64,000 bases of DNA, from NCBI RefSeq assembly GCF_007993035.1, contig NZ_VOOS01000004.1, forward strand, positions 62,001 to 126,000, written 5' to 3'. Below, piece by piece: positions 9,076-16,897 of this stretch. The position numbers were made by a program, and so were the translations under genes. The notes below the pieces were generated by a model that ran no database searches, was not told the origin of the DNA, and worked only from the letters and a program-made list of their open reading frames with translations. This DNA comes from Vicingus serpentipes (GTDB lineage Bacteria; Bacteroidota; Bacteroidia; Flavobacteriales_E; Vicingaceae). The number at the start of each line of letters is the position of its first letter. Position 1 is the stretch's first letter.

Positions 9076-9489
9076 CTAGTGTGGTAATTTTTGTTTTAAT
9101 AACCCATAACTAAATGTTCCAAGTACAGCAAAGATAATTGGTATTATCATTACAAAATTACCCGCACCTAAATGAACAAATAATGGAGCTGTACATGCTC
9201 CGATAATTGACCAGCCTAGACCAAAAATAATTCCACCAAATAAATTAGCTTTAAACTGCAACGGTTTTCTTAAAGTGTCAATCGTTGAATTGTTAAACGA
9301 TTTTAGGTTTAATTTTTTAATAATGATTACCGAAATTATTCCTACTAAAATTGCAGATGCTATAACTCCAAACATATGAAAAGATTGGAAATGAAACATC
9401 TCAACAATACGATACCACGAAACAGCTTCAGATTTGATTAAGATAAATCCAAAATAAAAGCCAAGAATTACAAATTTTAAATTTTTCAT
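9076..9489 (-). CDS. YeeE/YedE-type sulfur transport membrane protein, second half (DUF6691-like)
   Basis: This 137-residue integral membrane protein has about four hydrophobic segments and the conserved stretch GLGWSIIGACTAP with a cysteine, as in the C-terminal half of YeeE/YedE. Characterised YeeE proteins import thiosulfate through a pore lined with such cysteines. Here the protein is split into two genes; this one overlaps the first half by 4 bases. It lies between cysH and the OsmC gene. The most likely role is uptake of thiosulfate or a similar sulfur compound across the inner membrane; the exact substrate is unproven. Confidence 0.85.
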   Translation of the reverse strand: MKNLKFVILGFYFGFILIKSEAVSWYRIVEMFHFQSFHMFGVIASAILVGIISVIIIKKLNLKSFNNSTIDTLRKPLQFKANLFGGIIFGLGWSIIGACTAPLFVHLGAGNFVMIIPIIFAVLGTFSYGLLKQKLPH

Positions 9490-10043
9490 AAAATATTATC
9501 TAATATTAAAAAAGTACCAATTATTCCGCCAATAAAAAACCCAATTACTGCAATTAAAGAACTTAAACTTAACAACGATAAGCCTGTAATGGCATGTCCT
9601 GAAGTACAACCGCCAGCATACCTAGAACCAAACCCAATTAGAAAACCTCCTAAAGCAATAACTAATCCTGTAAGAGAAAATAGATTGGACCAATTAAAAA
9701 TAGCTTTTGGGAGTATTCCGTTTACTTCTATATTTTTGGATCCAAAATATAATATTCCAGTATCACTTAGTTCTCCTTGCTCTACTAAAATAACCTGAAA
9801 CAAAATAAACCCAGAAATTATAACGCCTAATACAAAAAGAAAATTCCAGAAATAACTCCTTACACTATAAGTAAAATATTCATTTTTACTTACTCTTGAT
9901 AAAGTACAGAAATGCTTAAATATTGATGAAACACCAAACTTTTTATTATCTATAATTAGTAACATAGGTACTATTAGTCCCAATAATGGGCCAGAAATAT
10001 ACCAAGGCCAAGGTTGTTTAAGTATGTTTATTATCTCTTCCAT
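9486..10043 (-). CDS. YeeE/YedE-type sulfur transport membrane protein, first half
   Basis: This 185-residue membrane protein has four to five hydrophobic segments and the family hallmark GSRYAGGCTSGHAITG near residue 140, with the conserved cysteine. It is the N-terminal half of a YeeE/YedE transporter. The ATG at 10043 is preferred over one at 10067, which would overlap cysH and add eight residues. It starts 5 bases after the cysH stop and overlaps the second half by 4 bases, so the two are translationally coupled and probably form one complex. Thiosulfate import is the established activity of the family. Confidence 0.87.
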   Translation of the reverse strand: MEEIINILKQPWPWYISGPLLGLIVPMLLIIDNKKFGVSSIFKHFCTLSRVSKNEYFTYSVRSYFWNFLFVLGVIISGFILFQVILVEQGELSDTGILYFGSKNIEVNGILPKAIFNWSNLFSLTGLVIALGGFLIGFGSRYAGGCTSGHAITGLSLLSLSSLIAVIGFFIGGIIGTFLILDNIL

Positions 10044-10048
10044 ATTTT

Positions 10049-10738
10049 TTACAAGTGTAATCCACACTCCGTTTTAGGGTTATTATTCCATCTTCCATCT
10101 CTTTCTTTTCCGGGAACAGTACAGTGTTTACAACCAATAGAAGAATATCCTTTAGATACCAAAGGATGGAAAGGTAACTTATTTGTTTTAATATACTTTT
10201 CTCTGTCTTTTTTTGAGACATCTAATAATGGGTAAAATTTTAATATTCCTCCACGGTCTTCAAAAATATCTAAGCTTGCTCTATGATCGCTTTGCCATTC
10301 CATTAACCCAGAAACCCATACAGTAAAATTCTCTTTTATTAAAGTTAAAGGCTCTACTTTATTTATTGAACAACAAAGATTAGGGTCTTTTTTCCATGTT
10401 TCATCTTTAGTTGTAAAATCATGTTTCCATTTTTCTGCACCAATACTTTCTACATTTAAGGCATAAAGCTTTGTCAATTCTTCTTTATATTGTAATGTAT
10501 CATCAAAATGATATCCCGTATCGATAAAATATATTTTTTGTGCTGAATTTACTTTAGAAAAAACACGCAATAAAAAAGCAGAAGTGGCTGCAAAAGAAGA
10601 TGTTAACATTATTTCCGTCGCATCAAAATCTTTATACAATTCTTCTATTCTTTCTTCCACAGAAAGTAAGTTATACTTTTTGTTTAGCTTTTTTATTTCT
10701 TCTGCTGAAATCTGTCTTTTTATATTACTCACACTCAT
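10049..10738 (-). CDS. cysH: phosphoadenylyl/adenylyl-sulfate reductase
   Basis: CysH reduces APS or PAPS to sulfite. The 229-residue protein has the PP-loop-like segment TSSFAATSAFLL, the IDTGYHF motif and a C-terminal ECGLHL with the catalytic cysteine. A Cys-Cys pair (NLCCSIN) plus CKHC in SIGCKHCTVPG form the four-cysteine set that binds a [4Fe-4S] cluster. This marks the APS-reducing type, so APS kinase may not be needed. The gene overlaps the upstream siroheme-synthesis gene by one base. No ATP sulfurylase gene is present in the window. Confidence 0.93.
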   Translation of the reverse strand: MSVSNIKRQISAEEIKKLNKKYNLLSVEERIEELYKDFDATEIMLTSSFAATSAFLLRVFSKVNSAQKIYFIDTGYHFDDTLQYKEELTKLYALNVESIGAEKWKHDFTTKDETWKKDPNLCCSINKVEPLTLIKENFTVWVSGLMEWQSDHRASLDIFEDRGGILKFYPLLDVSKKDREKYIKTNKLPFHPLVSKGYSSIGCKHCTVPGKERDGRWNNNPKTECGLHL

Positions 10739-11376
10739 TAGTTTAAATATATTTTGAAATCTTTTTTTACCAATGTTAATTCATCAACAATTTTTGAATT
10801 ACTATTAAGGGCAATAGTTACATTATTTAAATTTTCAATTTTATGATGTAAATCAGCCTTTATTTTTTTTCGAATTGAGTTTAATAATTTAGTAGAAAAT
10901 TCTACTTCATCAGGAATCACATCTTCAAAATACATTCTCATTTTTTTAGCCAAAGTTGGTGATTGTCCATTTGTAGAAATACCCAATTTCAAAGCTCCTT
11001 TTGTAACTATACTCCCCAAATAAAAATCACATAATTCGGGGTCGTCAGCAACGTTTGTTAAAATATCAAGACGTTCAGCATCTTGTTTAATTTTAACATT
11101 TAACGCTCTATCATCAGTAGCTACAATTAACAAATTAATTCCTTCAATATCTGTTTTGTGATATTCTTTTTCAATCAATACAACGTTACTATAAAAATGA
11201 GATAACTCAATAATTTTATAATGAAACTCTTTAGATACAACAGTAATATTTGCTTGAGGACTACTTTTTAATATGTAGGTTAATTTTTCTAATCCAACCT
11301 CTCCTGCTCCAATAATTAAAACATCTATTTTGTCCAGTTTTAAAAAAATAGGGTACAATGTATTTTTAGTTTCCAT
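10738..11376 (-). CDS. precorrin-2 dehydrogenase/sirohydrochlorin ferrochelatase (CysG N-terminal/Met8-like)
   Basis: This 212-residue protein resembles the N-terminal half of CysG and yeast Met8: an NAD-binding GAGEVGLEKL motif, the conserved ISTNGQSPTLAKK segment, and a small helical dimerisation tail. It oxidises precorrin-2 and probably inserts iron to make siroheme, the cofactor of the sulfite reductase encoded upstream. The methyltransferase half is a separate gene (cobA), which overlaps its start by 11 bases. Whether it performs both steps or only the oxidation cannot be read here. Confidence 0.9.
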   Translation of the reverse strand: METKNTLYPIFLKLDKIDVLIIGAGEVGLEKLTYILKSSPQANITVVSKEFHYKIIELSHFYSNVVLIEKEYHKTDIEGINLLIVATDDRALNVKIKQDAERLDILTNVADDPELCDFYLGSIVTKGALKLGISTNGQSPTLAKKMRMYFEDVIPDEVEFSTKLLNSIRKKIKADLHHKIENLNNVTIALNSNSKIVDELTLVKKDFKIYLN

Positions 11377-12127
11377 AATAATTCAAATTTGAGATTTCAT
11401 TAATCAATACTTCTTGCTTTAAAGCCACTACTTCACCAATAATAATAATTGCTGGCGACTGAATGTTTTCTTCAATTTTTAATCTTTCAATTGTATTTAA
11501 CGTACCATAAATTGCCTTTTCAGATTTTAATGTTCCGTTCTGTATAATAGCAATCGGTACATTCCCTTTATTTTGTTTTTTATAAAGATTAACAATTTGT
11601 GTTAACTTGTTTACACCCATCAAGATAACTACCGTTGAGTTAGTTTGAACAGCTAATTTTATATCTTCTGAAAGTACTCCATTTTTATTAGTAGCTGTTA
11701 ACACCCAAAAACTCTGACTTGCTCCTCGATGAGTTACAGGTATTTTCTGAGAAGCAGGAACTGCCACTGAACTTGAAATACCAGGAATTACATTTACTTC
11801 TATCCCAAAAGATTCAACATATTGCAATTCTTCATAACCTCTTCCAAAAATAAATGGATCTCCTCCTTTTAATCTAACCACTTTGCCATAGTTAAAAGCA
11901 TGATCTATGATTAGTTTATTAATTTCATCTTGTCCAAAGCTATGTTTACCCACTCTTTTACCAACGCACATTAGTTTTGCAGAAGATTTAGCATGTTTTA
12001 AAACTGCTTTATTAATTAATGCATCATACAGAATTGCATCTGCATTTTTTATCGCATTAATTGCTTTTAGTGTTAAAAGCTCTGGATCTCCTGGCCCTGC
12101 TCCTACTAATGTTACTTTTGATTTCAT
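11366..12127 (-). CDS. cobA: uroporphyrinogen-III C-methyltransferase
   Basis: CobA (SUMT) methylates uroporphyrinogen III at C2 and C7 with SAM to give precorrin-2, the first committed step to siroheme. The 253-residue protein has the signatures VGAGPGDPELLTLKA at the start, VRLKGGDPFIFGRG near residue 85 and a PVTHRGASQSF segment. It starts one base after the sulfite reductase stop and overlaps the next gene. The operon thus carries both the enzyme that needs siroheme and the enzymes that make it. Consumption of SAM here fits control by a SAM riboswitch. Confidence 0.95.
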   Translation of the reverse strand: MKSKVTLVGAGPGDPELLTLKAINAIKNADAILYDALINKAVLKHAKSSAKLMCVGKRVGKHSFGQDEINKLIIDHAFNYGKVVRLKGGDPFIFGRGYEELQYVESFGIEVNVIPGISSSVAVPASQKIPVTHRGASQSFWVLTATNKNGVLSEDIKLAVQTNSTVVILMGVNKLTQIVNLYKKQNKGNVPIAIIQNGTLKSEKAIYGTLNTIERLKIEENIQSPAIIIIGEVVALKQEVLINEISNLNYYGN

Positions 12128-12128
12128 T

Positions 12129-14243
12129 TTAATTTTTCAGTTCTGATTCTAGTCTATACTCTTCAATATTTTTAAGTATCGATTTAGCATCTGTTAAATA
12201 TTTTAAAGCAAATTCTGCTGTTGGTTTATTCCCTTTAATTTGATAAACCAACTCCGAAAATGTAGTTTCTAATTTTAGTGCTTGTTTTGTTCCAAATTGT
12301 TCTTCAAATTGCGCTATAATTCCTGCTTGGGTATTCGTTTTAATTCCATCGGCAACTAACAAAGCTTTTGCTGAATTGATTAAAGACGTGTAAGAATGAT
12401 AAATACTATCTGCCCATTGTTCATCATTTAAGGCTTCTTGAGCATAAGTCAATTTTTCTTTACTCTCTACTAAAATAGTACTTACTAAATCCAACACAAC
12501 GCCAGCACACTCACCAACTCCAATTGCTTTAACATAAGCTTTATCGTATCCCCAATCAATAAATTCATCTTCTTTTAGGTTTGATGTATCTGATAAAGGT
12601 TTTAATAATTCGTAAAAATATTTTTGGCCTTGTCTATCATAATACGTTAAAAAAGATTCTTCTTCAATAATGTTATCTTCATAATCATCCAACAGCAACC
12701 TTAAAGCGTTTGGACCTCGTTTACTTGGAATTTTAATCACTTTATCAGCAAATCTTCCTTTTCCGTCTCCTAGAATTCCTCCACCCAACAAAACTTGTAA
12801 AGCAGGAGCAACTAATTCACCAGATTTGATTGACATTCCTTGAAACCCAATATGAGCAATGGTATGTTGCCCACAAGCGTTCATACAACCACTAATTTTT
12901 ATTGTAATCTCTTTATTTTTTGCATATTCAGGGTATTCCTCTTTAAGCACTTTTGTTAATTCAGATGCTATTCCTGTGCTGCTAGCAATACCTAAATTAC
13001 AAGTGTCTGTTCCCGGACAAGCTGTAATGTCATGCGTAGAATTATAACCAATTTCAGTAAACCCTAATTGCTTTAATTCGACATAGAAAAAAGGCAATAA
13101 TTCTTCTTTTACATGTCTTATTAAAATATCTTGTCGTAATGTTAACCTTAACTCATTTCCAGCATAATCACGAATTAAATCTGCTAACTTTCTAGCTTTA
13201 TCCGTATAAAAATCTCCTAATGGAACTTTTATTCCAATAGCATACAACCCTTCTTGCTTTTGTTTAATTACGTTTACTTTTTTCCATTTTTCGTATGCTT
13301 TTTCATCCTCAATTTTTACTTTAAAAATTGTAGGACTTGGAATTTCTACTGGCACATCATAAGCGGATGTATCAATTGGGTAAGTTAGATAAGATAAGGC
13401 CTTCTGTTCTTCCTCAATCAGCTCTCTTAGCCTATCTAATCCAACATCTCTAACTAAAAATTTAAATCGTGCTTTATTCCTATTTGCCCTTTCACCATAT
13501 CGATCAAAAACTCTTAACACACTTTCTATAAATGGTATTATTTGCTCTACGGCTAAAAATTCATAAGCTACGTCTGCTAATCGAGGTTGAGAACCTAATC
13601 CTCCTGCAATTAACACCTTAAAACCTCGAATAATTACTCCATTTTCAATTTTGGTTTTTGCTATAAAACCTAAATCATGCATATAACTTAATGCCGTATC
13701 TTCATCACTTCCTGAAAAAGAAAGCTTAAACTTTCTGCCCATATCTTGCCCAACTGGATTTCTTAAAAAGAATTTAAACGCAGCATCAGCATATGGCGAA
13801 ACATCAAAAGGTTCCTTAGGGTCAATTCCTGCAGTTTCAGATGCCGTTATATTTCTTACCGTATTTCCACAAGCCTCTCTTAAGGTAATATCACTTTTTT
13901 CTAGTTCTGCCCATAACTGTGGTGTTCTATCTAAACTCACATAATGAATCTGAATATCTTGTCGAGTTGTAATGTGCAACCTTCCTCGCGAATATTCATC
14001 CGAAACATCAGCTATTTTATGTAATTGCTCAGAAGTAACTTTGCCAAAAGGTATTTTAATTCTAACCATTTGAACTCCAAACTGACGTTGCCCATATACT
14101 CCACGAGCTAATCGTAAGCTTCTAAAGCCTTCTTCATTGATCTTACCTTCTTTAAAAAGACGAATTCTTCTTTCTAAATCAATAATATCTTTCTCAACAA
14201 CTGAATTATTTAAATCTTCTAATTCTGTTCTAAAACTTTTCAT
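12129..14243 (-). CDS. siroheme-dependent sulfite (or nitrite) reductase with C-terminal HEPN-like domain
   Basis: This 704-residue protein has the duplicated ferredoxin-like and NiR/SiR domains of ferredoxin-dependent sulfite/nitrite reductases. The siroheme-[4Fe-4S] ligands are C-x5-C in CPGTDTC near residue 410 and C-x3-C in GCMNACGQH near residue 452. Operon context with cysH, cobA and metZ points to sulfite as substrate. Beyond the reductase, about residues 565-695 form a helical extension (YAQEAL ... YHSYTSLINSAKALL) resembling a HEPN domain, absent from E. coli CysI. HEPN helices often mediate nucleotide binding or RNase activity; here the role is unknown. The extension appears in-frame and intact. 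Confidence 0.9.
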   Translation of the reverse strand: MKSFRTELEDLNNSVVEKDIIDLERRIRLFKEGKINEEGFRSLRLARGVYGQRQFGVQMVRIKIPFGKVTSEQLHKIADVSDEYSRGRLHITTRQDIQIHYVSLDRTPQLWAELEKSDITLREACGNTVRNITASETAGIDPKEPFDVSPYADAAFKFFLRNPVGQDMGRKFKLSFSGSDEDTALSYMHDLGFIAKTKIENGVIIRGFKVLIAGGLGSQPRLADVAYEFLAVEQIIPFIESVLRVFDRYGERANRNKARFKFLVRDVGLDRLRELIEEEQKALSYLTYPIDTSAYDVPVEIPSPTIFKVKIEDEKAYEKWKKVNVIKQKQEGLYAIGIKVPLGDFYTDKARKLADLIRDYAGNELRLTLRQDILIRHVKEELLPFFYVELKQLGFTEIGYNSTHDITACPGTDTCNLGIASSTGIASELTKVLKEEYPEYAKNKEITIKISGCMNACGQHTIAHIGFQGMSIKSGELVAPALQVLLGGGILGDGKGRFADKVIKIPSKRGPNALRLLLDDYEDNIIEEESFLTYYDRQGQKYFYELLKPLSDTSNLKEDEFIDWGYDKAYVKAIGVGECAGVVLDLVSTILVESKEKLTYAQEALNDEQWADSIYHSYTSLINSAKALLVADGIKTNTQAGIIAQFEEQFGTKQALKLETTFSELVYQIKGNKPTAEFALKYLTDAKSILKNIEEYRLESELKN

Positions 14244-14245
14244 TG

Positions 14246-15463
14246 TTAAGCATATTGTAACGCATAAGCGAATTCATATTTTTTATTTAACTGCTTTAAA
14301 GCTTCATCTGTAAGTGCTATAAGAGATAATTTTTCATCCAATAACTCTTCTTGAATTTTAATTAAGTCAGCAATACTCACTTTAGCATACCCTTCTGATT
14401 TGTTGATAATTACAACCTCTTCAATATATTTTTCAAACTGGGTTATTTTATCAGAATAAACCCAAATAAATTCTTGAGTTTCGTACTTAATTCGCTTTCC
14501 TGACAAAATTTTATCATACTTGTATTTATAGTTTTCTGGTGCTTTATAGTCGCTATAAATTACTTGCCCTGTTGGCAAACTACCCGCTCCTTTGCCAATT
14601 AACGTTTGTTTTCCTATACTTTCTGAAACAACTTCTACAGCATTAAACTCATTGTCAACATTATAAAAAACGCTATCGTTAGTTATAAAAGTTGGTAATA
14701 CTGATAACCATAGTTTATTGTTGTTCGATTTTACCGAAGCAATTAATTTAATTTTTAAATTATTTTCTCGAGCAAATGCGATATCACTGTCAGTAATATT
14801 TTGAATCCCAATTTTTAACACTTTAGATGGAGAAATAAATTTTCCAAAAGCATGAGTAGTTAAAATCAGCAACTTATACAAGGCATCACTTCCACTAACA
14901 TCAGAAGTTGGATCAGCTTCTGCAAAACCTAACTTTTGTGCTTTCGCTAATGATTCTTGATAAGAAACATTATCCTTAAATATTTGTGTTAGAATATAGT
15001 TTGTAGACCCATTAAATATCCCTTGAATTTGAGTTACAGTATCTAAACTGTAATAATCATTTAAGGTTCTAATAATTGGAATACTTCCACAAACAGCTCC
15101 TTCATACAAAAATCTTCCTTTACTTTTATTTTCTAGTTCAAGTAATTTTTCTAGATTGTTAGCTATCATTTTTTTGTTTGCAGAAACTACATTTTTACCA
15201 GCTTTTAAAGCTTTAGTAACTATATCAAATGCTTCTTTATCATCACTAATTAATTCAACTACAGTTTCAACAGATTTATCATTAATAACTTCATCTGCCT
15301 CCGTAATAAATTTAGCTTTTACTTCATCTCTTTCTTTATTGTTGTTTTTTATAACAATTTTAGGCAACAGCTTTTCTTCTTTATTTTCTTCTAAGTAGCT
15401 GTAAAATCCTTGACCTACAACTCCAAAGCCAATTAATCCTATATTTTTATTAAGCGTACTCAT
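14246..15463 (-). CDS. hom: homoserine dehydrogenase
   Basis: The enzyme reduces aspartate semialdehyde to homoserine, the carbon skeleton for methionine. The 405-residue protein has the Rossmann motif GLIGFGVVGQG at residues 9-19, VVSANKKMIA, the substrate-domain segment GIFNGSTNYILT and GFAEADPTSDVSG. No fused aspartokinase is present, and the C-terminal 75 residues do not show an obvious ACT domain. It overlaps metX by 14 bases, so homoserine formation and its acylation are coupled. Control is probably through the SAM riboswitch and leader upstream of metX. Confidence 0.94.
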   Translation of the reverse strand: MSTLNKNIGLIGFGVVGQGFYSYLEENKEEKLLPKIVIKNNNKERDEVKAKFITEADEVINDKSVETVVELISDDKEAFDIVTKALKAGKNVVSANKKMIANNLEKLLELENKSKGRFLYEGAVCGSIPIIRTLNDYYSLDTVTQIQGIFNGSTNYILTQIFKDNVSYQESLAKAQKLGFAEADPTSDVSGSDALYKLLILTTHAFGKFISPSKVLKIGIQNITDSDIAFARENNLKIKLIASVKSNNNKLWLSVLPTFITNDSVFYNVDNEFNAVEVVSESIGKQTLIGKGAGSLPTGQVIYSDYKAPENYKYKYDKILSGKRIKYETQEFIWVYSDKITQFEKYIEEVVIINKSEGYAKVSIADLIKIQEELLDEKLSLIALTDEALKQLNKKYEFAYALQYA

Positions 15464-16496
15464 ATCGTTTAGTTTTTAATTTTTGTGTTAAATAAAATTT
15501 TTCAAATAATTCTTTTAGTTGGTCTGTTTCTATTAAAAATCCATCATGACCATATAATGAATCTATTACTTCCAATTCAGCATCTTTAATGCTATCTGCT
15601 ATTAAAATTGACTCAGAAACTGGAAACAATAAATCAGAATTTACAGCTACAACTAATGTGTTTGCTTTAACTTGATTTAATGCTTTAGTAATGCTTCCTC
15701 TGCCTCTACCCACATCATGACTATCCATCACCTTACTTAAGGTCCAGTAAGAAAAAGCATTAAAGCGATTAACTAATTTTTCACCTTGATAATTTTGGTA
15801 AGACGAAGCTTTATAACAATCAATTCCCTCTCTATTGTCCTCTTGAGTTGCTCGATAAGTATTGTAATTACGATAGCTTAATAATGCAATAGAACGAGCT
15901 GCTTTCAACCCTTTTAAACCCGCATCATCGCTGTAAGAATACCAACTTCTATCAGCTTTAATTGCTAAACGTTGACTTTCGTTAAAAGCAATTCCCCAAG
16001 GAGAATGCTTTGCATTAGTAGCTATTAAAATTAAATTCTCTATTAAAGATGGATTTATAATGCTCCATTCTAACGCTTGTTGCCCGCCTAATGAACCGCC
16101 TAAAAGAGTTTGAATTTTTTTAATCTGTAAATAATCTTTCAACAGCTCAAATCCATTTACAATATCTCGAATAGTAAGTTGAGGAAAGCTATGGTAATAT
16201 TTATTTCCATTATCAGGATTAATTGACAAAGGTCCTGTAGATCCATAAGCCGACCCCAAAACATTTGCGCAAACAATAAAATAGTTTTCAGGATTATAAA
16301 ATTTGCCTTTACCAACTAATCCATTCCACCACTCTTCAGGATTTGAATTAGCTGTTAAAGCATGTGTTATCCATATCACATTATCGCCTGTTGAGTTTAA
16401 CTTACCTATAGTAGTATAAGCAATCTCTATCTTTTGTAGCGATTCTCCAGATTCTAATCCGAATATTTTGTTGTATTTATAAGTTTGTAGTAACAT
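15450..16496 (-). CDS. metX: homoserine O-acetyltransferase
   Basis: MetX activates homoserine with an acyl-CoA so that sulfide can be attached. The 348-residue alpha/beta hydrolase-fold protein has the nucleophile Ser in GGSLGGQQALEW near residue 135, the Asp in NSDLLFP and the His in GHDGFLIETDQ. Family members use acetyl- or succinyl-CoA, and residue-level prediction is uncertain, which matters because metZ is in the same operon. An upstream in-frame ATG at 16556 lies inside the predicted leader hairpins; the ATG at 16496 begins the conserved region. It is the first structural gene of the ten-gene sulfur operon. Confidence 0.94.
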   Translation of the reverse strand: MLLQTYKYNKIFGLESGESLQKIEIAYTTIGKLNSTGDNVIWITHALTANSNPEEWWNGLVGKGKFYNPENYFIVCANVLGSAYGSTGPLSINPDNGNKYYHSFPQLTIRDIVNGFELLKDYLQIKKIQTLLGGSLGGQQALEWSIINPSLIENLILIATNAKHSPWGIAFNESQRLAIKADRSWYSYSDDAGLKGLKAARSIALLSYRNYNTYRATQEDNREGIDCYKASSYQNYQGEKLVNRFNAFSYWTLSKVMDSHDVGRGRGSITKALNQVKANTLVVAVNSDLLFPVSESILIADSIKDAELEVIDSLYGHDGFLIETDQLKELFEKFYLTQKLKTKRYEYA

Positions 16497-16529
16497 TTTA
16501 AAAAATAAAAAATGAGATTTTAAGATATA

Positions 16530-16602
16530 GTTGTCTCCTTTGTTTTGGAGAAACATTACCTAAGTTTTCGAGAAAATAATTGAATAACTAAATGGTAATG
16601 TT
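16530..16602 (-). promoter_or_regulatory. candidate attenuator: two mutually exclusive hairpins between leader ORF and metX
   Basis: On the reverse strand AACATTACC (16594-16602) can pair perfectly with GGTAATGTT (16552-16560), closing a 33-base loop. The downstream arm overlaps GTTTCTCC (16547-16554), which can instead pair with GGAGACAAC (16530-16538) with one bulge. The two stems share three bases and cannot both form fully. The upstream arm begins within the stop codon of the Cys-rich leader ORF, so ribosome position could decide the fold. A T-rich run follows about 15 bases after the second hairpin. The base pairing is visible; the regulatory function is inferred. Confidence 0.5.
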
Positions 16603-16726
16603 AATGACTGAAACAACAGCACATAAATGGCACTACACAATTATGATGAGCCCTTAAAGGCAAATTAGAAACACAACTTACTTGTAGTAAGTTTTTTGTC
16701 TTAATTGATGAATAATTCGTTTTCAT
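16601..16726 (-). CDS. 41-residue Cys-rich leader peptide upstream of metX
   Basis: An ATG at 16726, 10 bases after the last strand of the SAM aptamer P1 helix, opens a 41-codon frame ending at TAA 16601-16603. The peptide begins MKTNYSSIK, includes LPLRAHHNC, and ends PFMCCCFSH with three consecutive Cys codons (residues 36-38) and five Cys in all. No signal peptide is convincing. Its position between a riboswitch and a sulfur operon, with the Cys run just before possible alternative hairpins, is what a cysteine-sensing leader peptide would look like. Translation is not proven. The longer in-frame extension upstream to 16825 runs through the aptamer and is not expected to be coding. Confidence 0.6.
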   Translation of the reverse strand: MKTNYSSIKTKNLLQVSCVSNLPLRAHHNCVVPFMCCCFSH

Positions 16727-16732
16727 TTTGCA

Positions 16733-16858
16733 ATTTTTTATATGTTCCGCAACATCGCGGATAGGATTTGGCACCGGTTTTCCAATTCTTTTTACAGAAC
16801 TTTTAGTTGGTTGCCAGAAGGTCAAAGAGCCTATTCTCTCGCTTCTTCTTTATAAACA
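16733..16858 (-). ncRNA. SAM-I-family riboswitch
   Basis: Reading the reverse strand 5' to 3', the elements of the SAM-I aptamer appear in order. P1 is TTTATA (16851-16856) paired with TATAAA (16737-16742). The P2 arms are AGAAG and CTTCT, with a kink-turn-like GAGAGAATAGGCTC between them. The near-invariant CTGGCAACC is at 16808-16816. P3 closes with GGTGCC at 16770-16775, followed by AAATCC. P4 is the hairpin TCCGC/GCGGA at 16746-16761. It lies in the 5' leader of metX and the sulfur/methionine operon. No terminator U-tract follows the aptamer; the leader ORF start follows instead, so control of leader translation or downstream folding is likely. The family call is strong; the switching mechanism is inferred. 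Confidence 0.88.
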
Positions 16859-16897
16859 ATTACAATTCACTGGGTGAGTGGTAACTGAAAATCAATG

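Noticed and set aside
16675-16698. Terminator-like hairpin with a T run on the plus strand
   Set aside because: The 7-bp stem AACTTAC/GTAAGTT is followed by T on the plus strand, but no plus-strand gene precedes it. On the minus strand it lies within the leader ORF and has an A run before it, so it is not called a terminator.
16727-16825. In-frame upstream extension of the Cys-rich leader ORF to 74 codons
   Set aside because: The extra codons run through the conserved P3 and P4 parts of the SAM aptamer, whose sequence is explained by RNA structure. The ATG at 16726 after the aptamer is the better start.
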